This document shows positions 8,787-16,636 of a stretch of DNA of 64,000 bases, piece after piece. The position numbers and the translations under genes are program-made. Below the pieces are notes generated by a model. It saw only the letters and a list, made by a program, of their open reading frames with translations. It ran no database searches and was not told where the DNA came from. The DNA lies in contig NZ_BSKJ01000003.1 in assembly GCF_030159595.1 (NCBI RefSeq), forward strand, positions 1 to 64,000, read 5' to 3'. Origin of the DNA: Pseudomonas putida (lineage in GTDB: Bacteria > Pseudomonadota > Gammaproteobacteria > Pseudomonadales > Pseudomonadaceae). Each line of letters starts with the position of its first letter. Within the stretch, counting starts at the first letter, position 1.

Positions 8787-9572
8787 TCAGAACGCCAGCT
8801 TGTAGCCGATCAACAGCAGCATCGCCGCCAGGCACGGCCGCAGCACGCGGTCGGAGATGCGCCCGGTGAGGTGGCTGCCCAGGTAGATGCCTGGCAGCGA
8901 GCCCAGCAGCAGGTAGCCCAGCAGCGACCAGTCCATATTGCCCATACCCGCGTGGCCAAGGCCTGCTACCAGGGTGAGTGGCACGGCGTGGGCGATCTCG
9001 GTACCGACCAGGCGGCGGGTGACCAGGAACGGGTACAGCAGGAACAGCGCCACGGTACCCAGGGCGCCAGCACCGATGGAGGTGAGGGTGACCATCACGC
9101 CCAGCACCACGCCGGTCAGCACCGTGAGGGTGTTCAGGCTGCGGTCGCTGAGGTGGTAGTGGTCACCGGCATGACGGCTGGCGAACGCCTGCAGGCGCGA
9201 TTTGAACAGAATGGCCAGCGCGGTCAGGATCAGCACCACTGCCAGGCCTTGCTTGATGATGGCATTGAGTGCCGAGGTGTCGGTGTGCAGGGTGCTGAGA
9301 AACCACAGGGTCAGCGCCGCCGCAGGCACGCTGCCCAGGCTGAGCAGGCCGGTGATCTTCCAGTCGATGTTCTTCTGGCGCGCATGCACCCAGACGCCAC
9401 TGGCCTTGGTGATCGCCGCATAGAGCAGGTCGGTGCCGACGGCCGTCGCCGGGTTGATGCCAAACCACAACAGGATAGGGGTCATCAGCGAGCCGCCACC
9501 GACGCCGGTCATGCCGACGATGAAACCCACGACCAGGCCAGCAATGGTGAAACCGAAAGAACCTACATCCAT
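8787..9572 (-). CDS. TauE/SafE family anion exporter
   Basis: A 261-residue integral membrane protein with about eight hydrophobic segments. It has the family hallmarks 'GMTGVGGGSLMTPIL' near the N terminus and 'GAGALGTVAL' in the second half, a duplicated architecture. The family moves sulfite, sulfoacetate or related anions across the inner membrane, but the substrate here cannot be told. No sulfonate catabolic genes adjoin it. It starts at the ATG complementary to 9570-9572, and the XRE-cupin gene lies upstream on the same strand. Confidence 0.82.
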   Translation of the reverse strand: MDVGSFGFTIAGLVVGFIVGMTGVGGGSLMTPILLWFGINPATAVGTDLLYAAITKASGVWVHARQKNIDWKITGLLSLGSVPAAALTLWFLSTLHTDTSALNAIIKQGLAVVLILTALAILFKSRLQAFASRHAGDHYHLSDRSLNTLTVLTGVVLGVMVTLTSIGAGALGTVALFLLYPFLVTRRLVGTEIAHAVPLTLVAGLGHAGMGNMDWSLLGYLLLGSLPGIYLGSHLTGRISDRVLRPCLAAMLLLIGYKLAF

Positions 9573-9667
9573 ACGCTACTCGACTGCCCAACTTTGCCCG
9601 TTATCGGATGCAGCCAGCATATAGATTTTTTTATAGCCAAATAGACTTGTTCGTTATTAGGTTATAA

Positions 9668-9695
9668 CCGGGTGCACCCTGCATGCTGCACCCGG
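9668..9695 (-). terminator. hairpin after the XRE-cupin gene
   Basis: A 9-bp perfect stem (CCGGGTGCA / TGCACCCGG) lies immediately after the stop codon of the regulator gene. There is no strong T tract, so it may be a transcript-end stabiliser rather than a full terminator. Confidence 0.5.
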
Positions 9696-10289
9696 TCAGC
9701 GATCGGTCATCACCACCATCACATGCGCATCGCCACCGTCCTCGCTTTCCGACAGGTAGATATGCCCCACCTGGCTATCGAAATACGCAGTCTCCTGAGG
9801 CCCGATACTCACGGCCTCACCGGTTTCGAACTCGATGCGCACGCGCCCGCTCAGCACCAGCGCGAACTCCTGCCCCGGGTGGCGGATAAAATCGTCGAAC
9901 TGGCCGCGCTCGCGGGCAATGATGCGGGCATACGCCGGTGTCATGCGCCGTTCGGGGAAGTCGCCTGCGATGGGGTGGTAGTCGTAGGTACCGGTCGAGT
10001 AGCCCGCCGCCGCCGGCAATGAATCGACCACCACGGTCACCGGCACCGGGGCGCTGACCGTGCCGCTGGCGCGAAACAGCTGGGCAATGTCGACGTTCAG
10101 CGCCCGCGCAGCAGCGGCGAGTTTTTCGTAACTGACCGACACCTGCGCCAGCTCCATCTTCGACAAGGTGGACAGCGGTACGCCACTGGCTTCTGACAAT
10201 TGCTTGAGGGTCATCTGGCGCGCCTTGCGCACCTGGCGCAGGCGCTGGCCGACTACGGCGCGGTCCAGCAGGGGTAGGGCAGCGGGCAT
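9696..10289 (-). CDS. XRE-family regulator with C-terminal cupin
   Basis: A 197-residue regulator. Residues about 12-70 form an XRE helix-turn-helix ('LKQLSEASGVPLSTLSKMEL'). Residues about 110-195 form a cupin_2 sensor domain ('HPGQEFALVLSGRVRIEFETGE'). Such proteins usually bind an amino acid, amine or small metabolite through the cupin and control an adjacent catabolic gene. It is divergent from the FAD oxidoreductase and RidA pair, its likely target. Repeats in the shared gap may be its operator. Confidence 0.83.
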   Translation of the reverse strand: MPAALPLLDRAVVGQRLRQVRKARQMTLKQLSEASGVPLSTLSKMELAQVSVSYEKLAAAARALNVDIAQLFRASGTVSAPVPVTVVVDSLPAAAGYSTGTYDYHPIAGDFPERRMTPAYARIIARERGQFDDFIRHPGQEFALVLSGRVRIEFETGEAVSIGPQETAYFDSQVGHIYLSESEDGGDAHVMVVMTDR

Positions 10290-10345
10290 TCAGGTTTCTC
10301 GGCATACGGCGTTGGTCGGGCATCTTACCTTGGACACTTGCGCAT

Positions 10346-10376
10346 TTCTAAATTCTCATATATTAGAATTCTCATA
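10346..10376. promoter_or_regulatory. paired repeats in the XRE-cupin/oxidoreductase gap
   Basis: The decamer AATTCTCATA occurs at 10351-10360 and again at 10367-10376. An inverted repeat TTCTAA-N11-TTAGAA (10346-10351, 10363-10368) overlaps it. The stretch is AT-rich in a GC-rich region and sits between divergent genes, so it may be the XRE-cupin operator. Confidence 0.45.
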
Positions 10377-10404
10377 AATGATAATTTTCCCGGCAGGAGC
10401 GTGC

Positions 10405-11541
10405 ATGACCCCGACCTACGACACCCTGATCATCGGTGCCGGCATTGCCGGTGCCTCCTTGGGCTATCGCCTGGCAGGCCAGCAGCGGGTGCTGTTGCTC
10501 GAGCGCGAATCGCAGCCTGGCTACCATTCCACCGGGCGTTCGGCGGCCATGTTCATGGAGGCTTACGGCACCCCACAGATCCAAGCGCTGACCCGCGCCA
10601 GTCGGGCTTTCTACGAAACGCCGCCGCAAGGCTTCTGCGAGCACCCGCTGCTGGAGCCGCGTGGCTGCCTGTATGTGGCCAGCCTGGAGCAGCGGGAGCT
10701 GCTTGAGCACACCCACGCACAGAACCTGGCCAATGGCACTGAGGTCAGCCTGCTTGACCGTGACGCCGCGCTGGCACTGGTACCCAGCCTGCGCAGCGAA
10801 ACCCTGGCTGGCGCAGTGCTGGAGCCGGGCGCGATGGACTTGGATGTGCACGCGCTGCATCAGGGCTTCTTGCGCGGTTACCGCGCTGCCGGTGGTGAGC
10901 TGCGCTGCAACGCCGAGCTGATCCAGGCCTGGTACCTGGACAACTTGTGGCAGGTGGAATTGGCTGATGGCAGCCGTCTGCAGGCACGCCAGCTGGTGAA
11001 TGCCGCAGGCGCCTGGGCGGACCGTGTGGCCGAGCAGTGCGGCGTGGCGCGCATTGGCCTGCAACCGTGCCGGCGCAGCGCGTTCACCTTCCCTGGCCCG
11101 GCAGACCAGGACTTCGCCCGCTGGCCAGCGGTGATCGGCGTCGACGAAAGCTTCTACTTCAAACCCGACGCCGGCCAGCTGCTCGGTTCGCCTGCCAATG
11201 CCGACCCGGTCGAGCCGCAGGACGCCGCGCCGGAAGAGCTCGATGTGGCGTTGGGCATCTACAACATCGAAGCCATGACTACCTTGGCGATCCGCCGCCC
11301 CAGCCACACCTGGGCCGGTCTGCGCTCGTTCGTCGCTGACGGCGACCTGGTGATCGGGTTCGATGCGCACGCCCCCGCGTTTTTCTGGCTGGCGGCGCAA
11401 GGTGGCTATGGCATCCAGTCGGCCGCTGGCGCTTCGCGCCTGGCCGCCGACCTGCTGCTCGGTCAACCCCTGTGTTCTAGCCTTGTCAGCCAGGGCGTGG
11501 CGCCCGAACGCCTGTCCCCGGCCCGTTTCCAGCAACCTTGA
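10405..11541 (+). CDS. FAD-dependent oxidoreductase, DAO/DadA-like
   Basis: A 378-residue flavoprotein of the D-amino-acid/glycine oxidase fold (DAO). The N terminus has the dinucleotide motif GAGIAGASLG with 'VLLLERESQPGYHSTGRSAAMF', and a second FAD contact is 'VNAAGAWAD' (about 198-206). A C-terminal 'GGYGIQSAAG' closes the FAD site. It likely oxidises an amino acid or secondary amine. I chose the ATG at 10405 because GGCAGGAG lies five bases upstream; a longer start at 10378 lacks this. The next gene is RidA, which deaminates the imines such enzymes release, and the two are 12 bp apart. Confidence 0.85.
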   Translation: MTPTYDTLIIGAGIAGASLGYRLAGQQRVLLLERESQPGYHSTGRSAAMFMEAYGTPQIQALTRASRAFYETPPQGFCEHPLLEPRGCLYVASLEQRELLEHTHAQNLANGTEVSLLDRDAALALVPSLRSETLAGAVLEPGAMDLDVHALHQGFLRGYRAAGGELRCNAELIQAWYLDNLWQVELADGSRLQARQLVNAAGAWADRVAEQCGVARIGLQPCRRSAFTFPGPADQDFARWPAVIGVDESFYFKPDAGQLLGSPANADPVEPQDAAPEELDVALGIYNIEAMTTLAIRRPSHTWAGLRSFVADGDLVIGFDAHAPAFFWLAAQGGYGIQSAAGASRLAADLLLGQPLCSSLVSQGVAPERLSPARFQQP

Positions 11542-11553
11542 AAGGAGCATCCC

Positions 11554-11931
11554 ATGAGCAATGACATCCAGCGTTTCCCCAGCAGCCTGCCGTTCCCGTT
11601 TTCGCGTGCGGTGAAGGCAGGTGGTTTTCTGTTCCTCTCCGGCCAGGTGCCGATGAGCACCAGCGGTGAAGTGGTGCGCGGAGATATCCAGGCCCAGACC
11701 CGCGCTGCCTGTGAGCGCATTGCCGAAAGCCTGGCGGCTTGCGGTGCGCGTTTCGACCAGGTGGTGAAGGCCACGGTATGGCTGTCGGACATGAGCCACT
11801 TCGCCGGCTTCAACGAGGTCTACAAGGAATTCTTCGGCGCGGCGCTGCCGGTGCGCTCGACGGTGGCCTCGGCGTTGGCGCTGGGGGTGGATGTGGAAAT
11901 TGAAGTGCAGGCGTTTGTCGGCGATTTGTGA
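11554..11931 (+). CDS. RidA-family imine deaminase
   Basis: A 125-residue protein of the RidA/YjgF family. It shows 'PFSRAVKAGGFLFLSGQVPM' at the N terminus, and the C-terminal segment 'PVRSTVASALALGVDVEIEVQAF' carries the conserved Arg that binds the imine carboxylate. Members hydrolyse reactive enamines/imines to ketones and ammonia. A Shine-Dalgarno AAAGGAG precedes the ATG. Its place right after an amino-acid/amine oxidase supports a detoxifying or coupling role for that reaction. Confidence 0.88.
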   Translation: MSNDIQRFPSSLPFPFSRAVKAGGFLFLSGQVPMSTSGEVVRGDIQAQTRAACERIAESLAACGARFDQVVKATVWLSDMSHFAGFNEVYKEFFGAALPVRSTVASALALGVDVEIEVQAFVGDL

Positions 11932-11950
11932 CCGAACAAAGCGCCCATGC

Positions 11951-11991
11951 GTGAGCGGCCTTGTGTCGTAAAGGGCCGCAAGGCCGCTCAC
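11951..11991. terminator. 13-bp inverted repeat after ridA-like gene
   Basis: Arms 11951-11963 (GTGAGCGGCCTTG) and 11979-11991 are perfect reverse complements. The repeat lies in the short gap before the YkvI-type gene and could end or stabilise the oxidoreductase-RidA message. There is no clear T tract. Confidence 0.55.
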
Positions 11992-12040
11992 ACAAAAGCT
12001 ATGCCGTGCCAGTGACACAACAATAATTCCAGAGGTTCAC

Positions 12041-13105
12041 ATGCAAGAGCAGCTGAAGATTGCCGGCGCATTTGTCGGCGTGATCGTGGGGGCGGGGTTC
12101 GCCTCGGGGCGGGAACTGTTGTTGTTTTTTGTCGATTTCGGTCTCTGGGGGCTGGTCGGCGCGCTGGTCAGCGCGGCCCTGTTCACCTTCCTCGGGATGG
12201 CCTTGGCAGGGTTGGGTAACCGCCAGCAGGCCACCTCGCACAAGGATGTGATTCAGGCCATTTGCGGCCGCCACTTGGGCCTGTTCGTCGACTGGCTGAT
12301 CACCTTCTTCATGTTCGCCGTCACCGTGGTGATGCTGGCCGGTGGTGGTGCATTGCTGGAGCAGCAGTTCGGCGTTCCGGCACTGGCTGGTAGCGTGCTG
12401 GTAACGCTGGTGGTGGTGGCGATCGTGTGCCTGGACGTGCGCAAGGTGATCCTGGCCATTGGCGCCATTACCCCGCTGTTGATCCTGGTGGCTTCGGCCA
12501 TTGCCTTGTATGCCGTGTTCACCCGCGAGCAGAGCTTCGCCGCGCTCGATCACCTGGCCAGCCAGCAGCAAGCCGGCACCCGCCACTGGCTGTTGGGGGC
12601 GTTCCTGTATGTGTCGTACAACATCGTCGCCGGAGCGCCGATCCTGGCCATTCTGGGTGGTTCGGCCACGGGCGAGAAAACGGCTGTATGGGGTGGCCTG
12701 CTCGGTGGTGCGGCGCTCGGTGGCCTGATGCTGGTAATGAGTGCCGGGCTGCTGTCGCGCCTGGACAACGTGGCCGACTTGCCGATGCCGATGCTGTCGA
12801 TTGCCAACGAAGTGTCGCCGCTATTGGGGCTGGTCATGTGCCTGATCATCTTCGGCATGATCGTCAACACGGCGGTGGGTACGCTGTTTTCGTTCCTTTC
12901 GCGGCTGTTGCCGGCGGGCACGGCGAAGTTTCGTTGGGGCTCGGTGGTGACCGGCACGGTAGCGTTCGCCTGCAGCCTGGTGGGGTTCATCAGCCTGGTG
13001 GGGGAGGTGTACCCGTTGTTTGGCTACCTGGGGTTCGTGCTGATGGCGGCGGTGTTGCTGGCGTGGGTGCGGCGGAGCAGGGCAACGAAAGCGGCGGTGG
13101 CATGA
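12041..13105 (+). CDS. YkvI-family membrane permease
   Basis: A 354-residue protein with about ten hydrophobic segments. The N terminus 'GAFVGVIVGAGFASGRELLLFF' with its Gly-rich unwound-helix pattern, and 'FLYVSYNIVAGAPILA' in the middle, fit the YkvI group of the amino-acid/polyamine/organocation-like (LeuT-fold) carriers. Substrate unknown. It follows the DAO/RidA genes on the same strand but is separated by a hairpin, so co-regulation is possible but unproven. It ends at a hairpin shared with the convergent chemoreceptor gene. Confidence 0.78.
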   Translation: MQEQLKIAGAFVGVIVGAGFASGRELLLFFVDFGLWGLVGALVSAALFTFLGMALAGLGNRQQATSHKDVIQAICGRHLGLFVDWLITFFMFAVTVVMLAGGGALLEQQFGVPALAGSVLVTLVVVAIVCLDVRKVILAIGAITPLLILVASAIALYAVFTREQSFAALDHLASQQQAGTRHWLLGAFLYVSYNIVAGAPILAILGGSATGEKTAVWGGLLGGAALGGLMLVMSAGLLSRLDNVADLPMPMLSIANEVSPLLGLVMCLIIFGMIVNTAVGTLFSFLSRLLPAGTAKFRWGSVVTGTVAFACSLVGFISLVGEVYPLFGYLGFVLMAAVLLAWVRRSRATKAAVA

Positions 13106-13108
13106 AAA

Positions 13109-13127
13109 AGGGGCGCCAAGCGCCCCT
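13109..13127. terminator. shared terminator between permease and mcpA
   Basis: A 7-bp perfect stem AGGGGCG/CGCCCCT with a CCAAG loop sits between two convergent stop codons. It is preceded by AAAAA and followed by CTTT, so it can work in either direction. Confidence 0.75.
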
Positions 13128-13138
13128 CTTTGGGCCCA

Positions 13139-15025
13139 TCAGATCCTGAAGCTGCCTACCAGCTGCTTCAAGCGCCCGGCCTGCTGGGCCAGCTGGTCGC
13201 AATGACGCAGGGTGTCGTTGAGGTTCTCCACCCCTTGCTGGTTCAGGGCGTTGATCTGGGTGATATCCAGGTTGAGGCTCTCGACCACGGCGGTCTGCTC
13301 TTCGGTCGCGGTCGCCACCGATTGGTTCATGCCATCGATTTCGCCGATGCGTTGGGTCACGCTGGCCAGGCGCTCGCCGGCCTGGTTGGCTACCTGCACG
13401 GTCTGCTCGCTGGACACCTGGCTGGTGTTCATGGTGTGTACCGCTTCACGTGAACCCACCTGCAGGCTGGTGATCATGCGGTGGATCTCTTCTGCCGATT
13501 CCTGGGTACGGTGCGCCAGGTTGCGCACTTCGTCGGCCACCACGGCAAAGCCTCGGCCGGCTTCACCGGCACGGGCCGCCTCGATCGCGGCGTTCAGTGC
13601 CAGCAGGTTGGTCTGCTGCGAAATACCCTTGATCACGTCGAGAATCTTGCCGATTTCGTCAGTGCTGGCGTTGAGTGTTTCGATCTGCGCGCAGGATTCG
13701 CTGATGCGCTGCGACAGGGCGGTCATGGCGCTGATCGCTTCTTCCACCACTTCACGGCCACCGTGGGCCTGCTCGCTGGCGCCGCTGGCGTGCTGCGAGG
13801 CATCGGCGGCGTTGCGGGCGATTTCCTGGGTGGCGGCGCCCAGTTCGTTGATGGCCGCAGCCACGCTGTTGGTGCGCATGCTTTGTTCTTCCGAGCCGCT
13901 GATCGACGCGTTGGACGCGCTGACCACCTTTTCCGACAGGTCATGCACCAGGCGGGTGGCCGAGGACACTTCGCTGATCGAGGCGTGGATGCGCTCGACA
14001 AAGCGGTTGAACGAGGTGGCCAGTTCGCCGAACTCGTCCTTGTTCTGCACGGTCAGGCGGCGGGTAAGGTCGCCTTCACCCTCGGCGATGTCGCGCATGG
14101 CGCGGCCCATGGTGGTCAGCGGGCTCATCAGCACCGGGATCAGCAGGCCAAGCAGACCGGCGATAGCGGCCACGGCAATCAGCATGGCGATGATTGCCGA
14201 GGTGCGGAACTGGCTGAGTGCGGCGTAAGCCTTGTCCTTGTCGATCGACAGGCCGATGTACCACTGCGCCGACGGCAGGCCGGCAACCGGGGCGAAGGAA
14301 ATGATGCGGTCCTGGCCGTTGAGGGTGACATCCTGCATGCCAGCGGCAACCCGCAGGTTGCTGCCGGGGTAGATATCCTTGAGGTTCTTCATCACCTGGC
14401 CTTTGTCGGGGCTGACAATCACCTGACCATTGGCATCTGCCAGGAAGGCGTGGCCAATGCCGCCGAAGTCGACCGAGTTGATGATCTCGACCAGTGTATC
14501 GAGGGTCACGTCACCCCCGACCACACCGATCAGTTCGCCATTGCCCTTGCTCTTCACCGGGGTGGCGATGGTCACCATCAGGCCACCGACCGCGCCTTGG
14601 TACGGGGCGGTCAGCACGGTCTGCCCGGCGCTGGCGGCGGCGCCATACCAAGGGCGCTGGCGAGGGTCGTAACCGGCGGGCATCTGGGCGTCCGGGCGCT
14701 GGGTGAACGCACCGTTGGCCTGGCCCAGGTAAGTGAACAGGAAATTACGCGTGTAAGAAGGCTGCTCGATCAGCCCGGCCAGGGTCTCGCCGGCACCTTG
14801 CTGGCCAATGTCCTGGGCCAGGTTTTCCAGCACCAGGATGCGCCCGCTCATCCAGTTCTGCACGCTGCTGGCGGTCAGTGCGCCGGATTGCTGCACAGAG
14901 GCTTCGATGTTCTGGCGGATGGTGTTGCGTTGCAGGTAGTCGTTGTAGAGCGTGAACAGGGCAAATGCCAGGACCACGACGCCGCAGGCGCTGAGCAGGA
15001 TCTTGTGGCGAAATTTCAGGTTCAT
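13139..15025 (-). CDS. mcpA: methyl-accepting chemotaxis receptor, dCACHE amino-acid type
   Basis: A 628-residue transducer. It has a membrane helix at about 10-30, a periplasmic double-CACHE domain (about 35-280), a second helix (about 283-305), a HAMP domain, and a cytoplasmic signalling region with the tip '[19 protein letters not shown]'. The ligand domain has 'YDPRQRPWY', 'TAPY' and 'GGDVTL', the residue pattern I associate with amino-acid-binding dCACHE domains. From memory the position and sequence fit P. putida McpA (PP_2249). The start is the Met of '[11 protein letters not shown]'. A FliA-type promoter lies upstream. There is no C-terminal NWETF-like CheR tether. Confidence 0.85.
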   Translation of the reverse strand: MNLKFRHKILLSACGVVVLAFALFTLYNDYLQRNTIRQNIEASVQQSGALTASSVQNWMSGRILVLENLAQDIGQQGAGETLAGLIEQPSYTRNFLFTYLGQANGAFTQRPDAQMPAGYDPRQRPWYGAAASAGQTVLTAPYQGAVGGLMVTIATPVKSKGNGELIGVVGGDVTLDTLVEIINSVDFGGIGHAFLADANGQVIVSPDKGQVMKNLKDIYPGSNLRVAAGMQDVTLNGQDRIISFAPVAGLPSAQWYIGLSIDKDKAYAALSQFRTSAIIAMLIAVAAIAGLLGLLIPVLMSPLTTMGRAMRDIAEGEGDLTRRLTVQNKDEFGELATSFNRFVERIHASISEVSSATRLVHDLSEKVVSASNASISGSEEQSMRTNSVAAAINELGAATQEIARNAADASQHASGASEQAHGGREVVEEAISAMTALSQRISESCAQIETLNASTDEIGKILDVIKGISQQTNLLALNAAIEAARAGEAGRGFAVVADEVRNLAHRTQESAEEIHRMITSLQVGSREAVHTMNTSQVSSEQTVQVANQAGERLASVTQRIGEIDGMNQSVATATEEQTAVVESLNLDITQINALNQQGVENLNDTLRHCDQLAQQAGRLKQLVGSFRI

Positions 15026-15097
15026 GTTTCGAGACCTTGAGCCAATGAGGGGAGGGCGCAACGCGCTCATGACGCACTGCGGGGCCTGTCGACCGGG

Positions 15098-15124
15098 ATA
15101 TCGGCTAAAGGGGTAAAATATTGA
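15098..15124 (-). promoter_or_regulatory. FliA (sigma-28) promoter for mcpA
   Basis: On the minus strand the -35 is TCAATATT (15117-15124) and the -10 is GCCGATAT (15098-15105), with 11 bases between. This matches TAAAGTTT-N11-GCCGATAA at exact spacing and 7 of 8 positions in the -10. It is about 75 bp before the mcpA start codon. Confidence 0.75.
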
Positions 15125-15167
15125 AGCACTTACAGAAATTTCTTACGGCCGTTTCGACAGACGGTAA

Positions 15168-16046
15168 TCAACGGCTACTCAGCCGCTCAATCAGCAGCCG
15201 TGCGGCTTGCTGCAGCGGTTGTTGCTTGCGCCACAAGATGTGCACCGGCAACTGCAACTCGTTGCGCGTATTGCGAAAGCCCAGGCGCACCAGGCGCCCA
15301 CTGGCCAGTAGCGGCGCAACCCGCGACAACGGCAGGTCGCCCCAGCCCAGCCCGGCTTCCACCATTTGCAACGCCAGGTCGAAGCTGTCGGTGGACCAGT
15401 GCGTGGCACCGATCAGCGGGCGCGGGTCGGTCAGCGGTAAGTCGCGGCTGCGTACCAGGATCTGCCGAACTTGGGTCAGGTCTTCGAGGTACTGAATGCG
15501 CCCCTCGCGCAAGGCTGGGTGAGCCGGCGACAGGGTGGCTACCAGCGACTCCATGCCGATGTGCTGAAAGCCTCGGCGGGCGTCGACTTGCAGGCCGGCA
15601 AAGGCCACGCAGAGGTCGGCGCGGCCACTGTCCAGCAGGTGCAGGGCTTCTTCCTGCGGGGCGCTGAGCAGGGTGATGTCCAGCAGCGGGTGGCGCTCGC
15701 CCAGGTTGGCGATGGCTGCCAACAATGGCTGGTGGTCGATGTCCGGCACCACGGCCAGCGTCAGGCGGCTTTCCAGCCCTTGGGACAGCTCCAGGGCATG
15801 TACCTGCAGCAACCCCAGTTGTTCGCCAATCAGCCTGGCGTGTGGCTCCAGGGCCAGGGCCTGTGCAGTAGGGCGAACTTCTCGCGAGCCGCGTTCGAAC
15901 AGGCTGTAGCCGAGTTCAGCTTCAAGGTTGCCGATGGCCATGCTTACGGCGGAAGGCACGCGTTTAAGGGCGCGCGCGGCGGCGGAAAATGAACCCCGGT
16001 CGAGCACGGCAAGAAACAGCTGGATGTTGTCGCTGGAAAAATTCAT
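15168..16046 (-). CDS. LysR-family transcriptional regulator
   Basis: A 292-residue LysR regulator. An N-terminal winged helix-turn-helix (about 1-60, 'GSFSAAARALKRVPSAVSMAIGNLEAELG') precedes a LysR substrate-binding domain (about 88-290). The gene is divergent from the PACE efflux gene and is probably its activator, as in the aceR-aceI arrangement. The shared gap holds a T-N11-A palindrome. The effector is unknown. Confidence 0.87.
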   Translation of the reverse strand: MNFSSDNIQLFLAVLDRGSFSAAARALKRVPSAVSMAIGNLEAELGYSLFERGSREVRPTAQALALEPHARLIGEQLGLLQVHALELSQGLESRLTLAVVPDIDHQPLLAAIANLGERHPLLDITLLSAPQEEALHLLDSGRADLCVAFAGLQVDARRGFQHIGMESLVATLSPAHPALREGRIQYLEDLTQVRQILVRSRDLPLTDPRPLIGATHWSTDSFDLALQMVEAGLGWGDLPLSRVAPLLASGRLVRLGFRNTRNELQLPVHILWRKQQPLQQAARLLIERLSSR

Positions 16047-16055
16047 GGCAGCCTC

Positions 16056-16094
16056 CTGTCAATAGATCTGACAGCTGCTGACTTTTTCTGTCAA
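16056..16094. promoter_or_regulatory. LysR box and repeated half-sites between lysR and PACE gene
   Basis: CTGTCA-N7-TGACAG (16056-16074) contains TCAATAGATCTGA, a classical T-N11-A LysR box. A third half-site CTGTCA follows at 16089-16094. This recognition-plus-activation layout between divergent genes is typical for LysR regulators. Confidence 0.65.
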
Positions 16095-16148
16095 GTATGG
16101 TGAAGCATGATCGCGCCTCATCGCTTTTGTCATTGGAGGTAATCCCGG

Positions 16149-16577
16149 GTGCAGGGACTGAAACGCAAACTGGTCTATGTGACTTTCTATGAATTGATCG
16201 GGCTGTGCATGTCCACCCTCGGGCTGGCCTACCTGTCGGACACCCAGGCGTCACATACCGGGCCGCTGGCCGTGATGATCACCACCATCGCCATGCTCTG
16301 GAACCTGGTCTACAACACCTTGTTCGAGCGGTGGGAGAGCCGTCAGGTCAAGCGCGGGCGCAGCCTGGCGCGGCGGGTGGCGCATGCCATCGGCTTCCAG
16401 CTGACCCTGGTGGTGTACCTGATCCCGCTGATCGCCTGGTGGCTGGACATGTCGTTGCTGGAGGCGTTGCTGGTGGACATGGCATTCATCGTGCTGGTGC
16501 CTTGCTACACCTTTGCCTACAACTGGGCGTTTGATCGGATCTTCGGGTTGCCACGTTCTGCCATGGCTACTGCTTGA
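16149..16577 (+). CDS. PACE-family multidrug/biocide efflux protein
   Basis: A 142-residue protein with four membrane helices arranged as two bacterial transmembrane pair domains, the PACE (AceI) fold. Glu15 in 'VTFYELIG' aligns with the essential Glu15 of AceI. The repeat also has 'MLWNLVYNTLFERWE' and, in the second half, 'CYTFAYNWAFDRIF', both typical. Relatives export chlorhexidine, acriflavine or short diamines. It starts with GTG, with GGAGG (16135-16139) upstream. Control by the divergent LysR protein is inferred. Confidence 0.85.
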   Translation: MQGLKRKLVYVTFYELIGLCMSTLGLAYLSDTQASHTGPLAVMITTIAMLWNLVYNTLFERWESRQVKRGRSLARRVAHAIGFQLTLVVYLIPLIAWWLDMSLLEALLVDMAFIVLVPCYTFAYNWAFDRIFGLPRSAMATA

Positions 16578-16592
16578 TTCAACCTGTACTGA

Positions 16593-16620
16593 CCTCTTCG
16601 CGGGTTTACCCGCGAAGAGG
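16593..16620. repeat. REP-type palindrome (cctcttcgcggg class)
   Basis: A perfect palindrome CCTCTTCGCGGGT/ACCCGCGAAGAGG with a two-base centre. It lies between convergent genes and may act as a terminator. Near-identical copies occur at 32697 and 52911, and within the pair at 43621-43702. Confidence 0.82.
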
Positions 16621-16636
16621 CCGGCACAGGCAACCC

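Noticed and set aside
10372..12018. Long antisense frame opposite the oxidoreductase and RidA genes
   Set aside because: It is a shadow spanning two well-identified genes.
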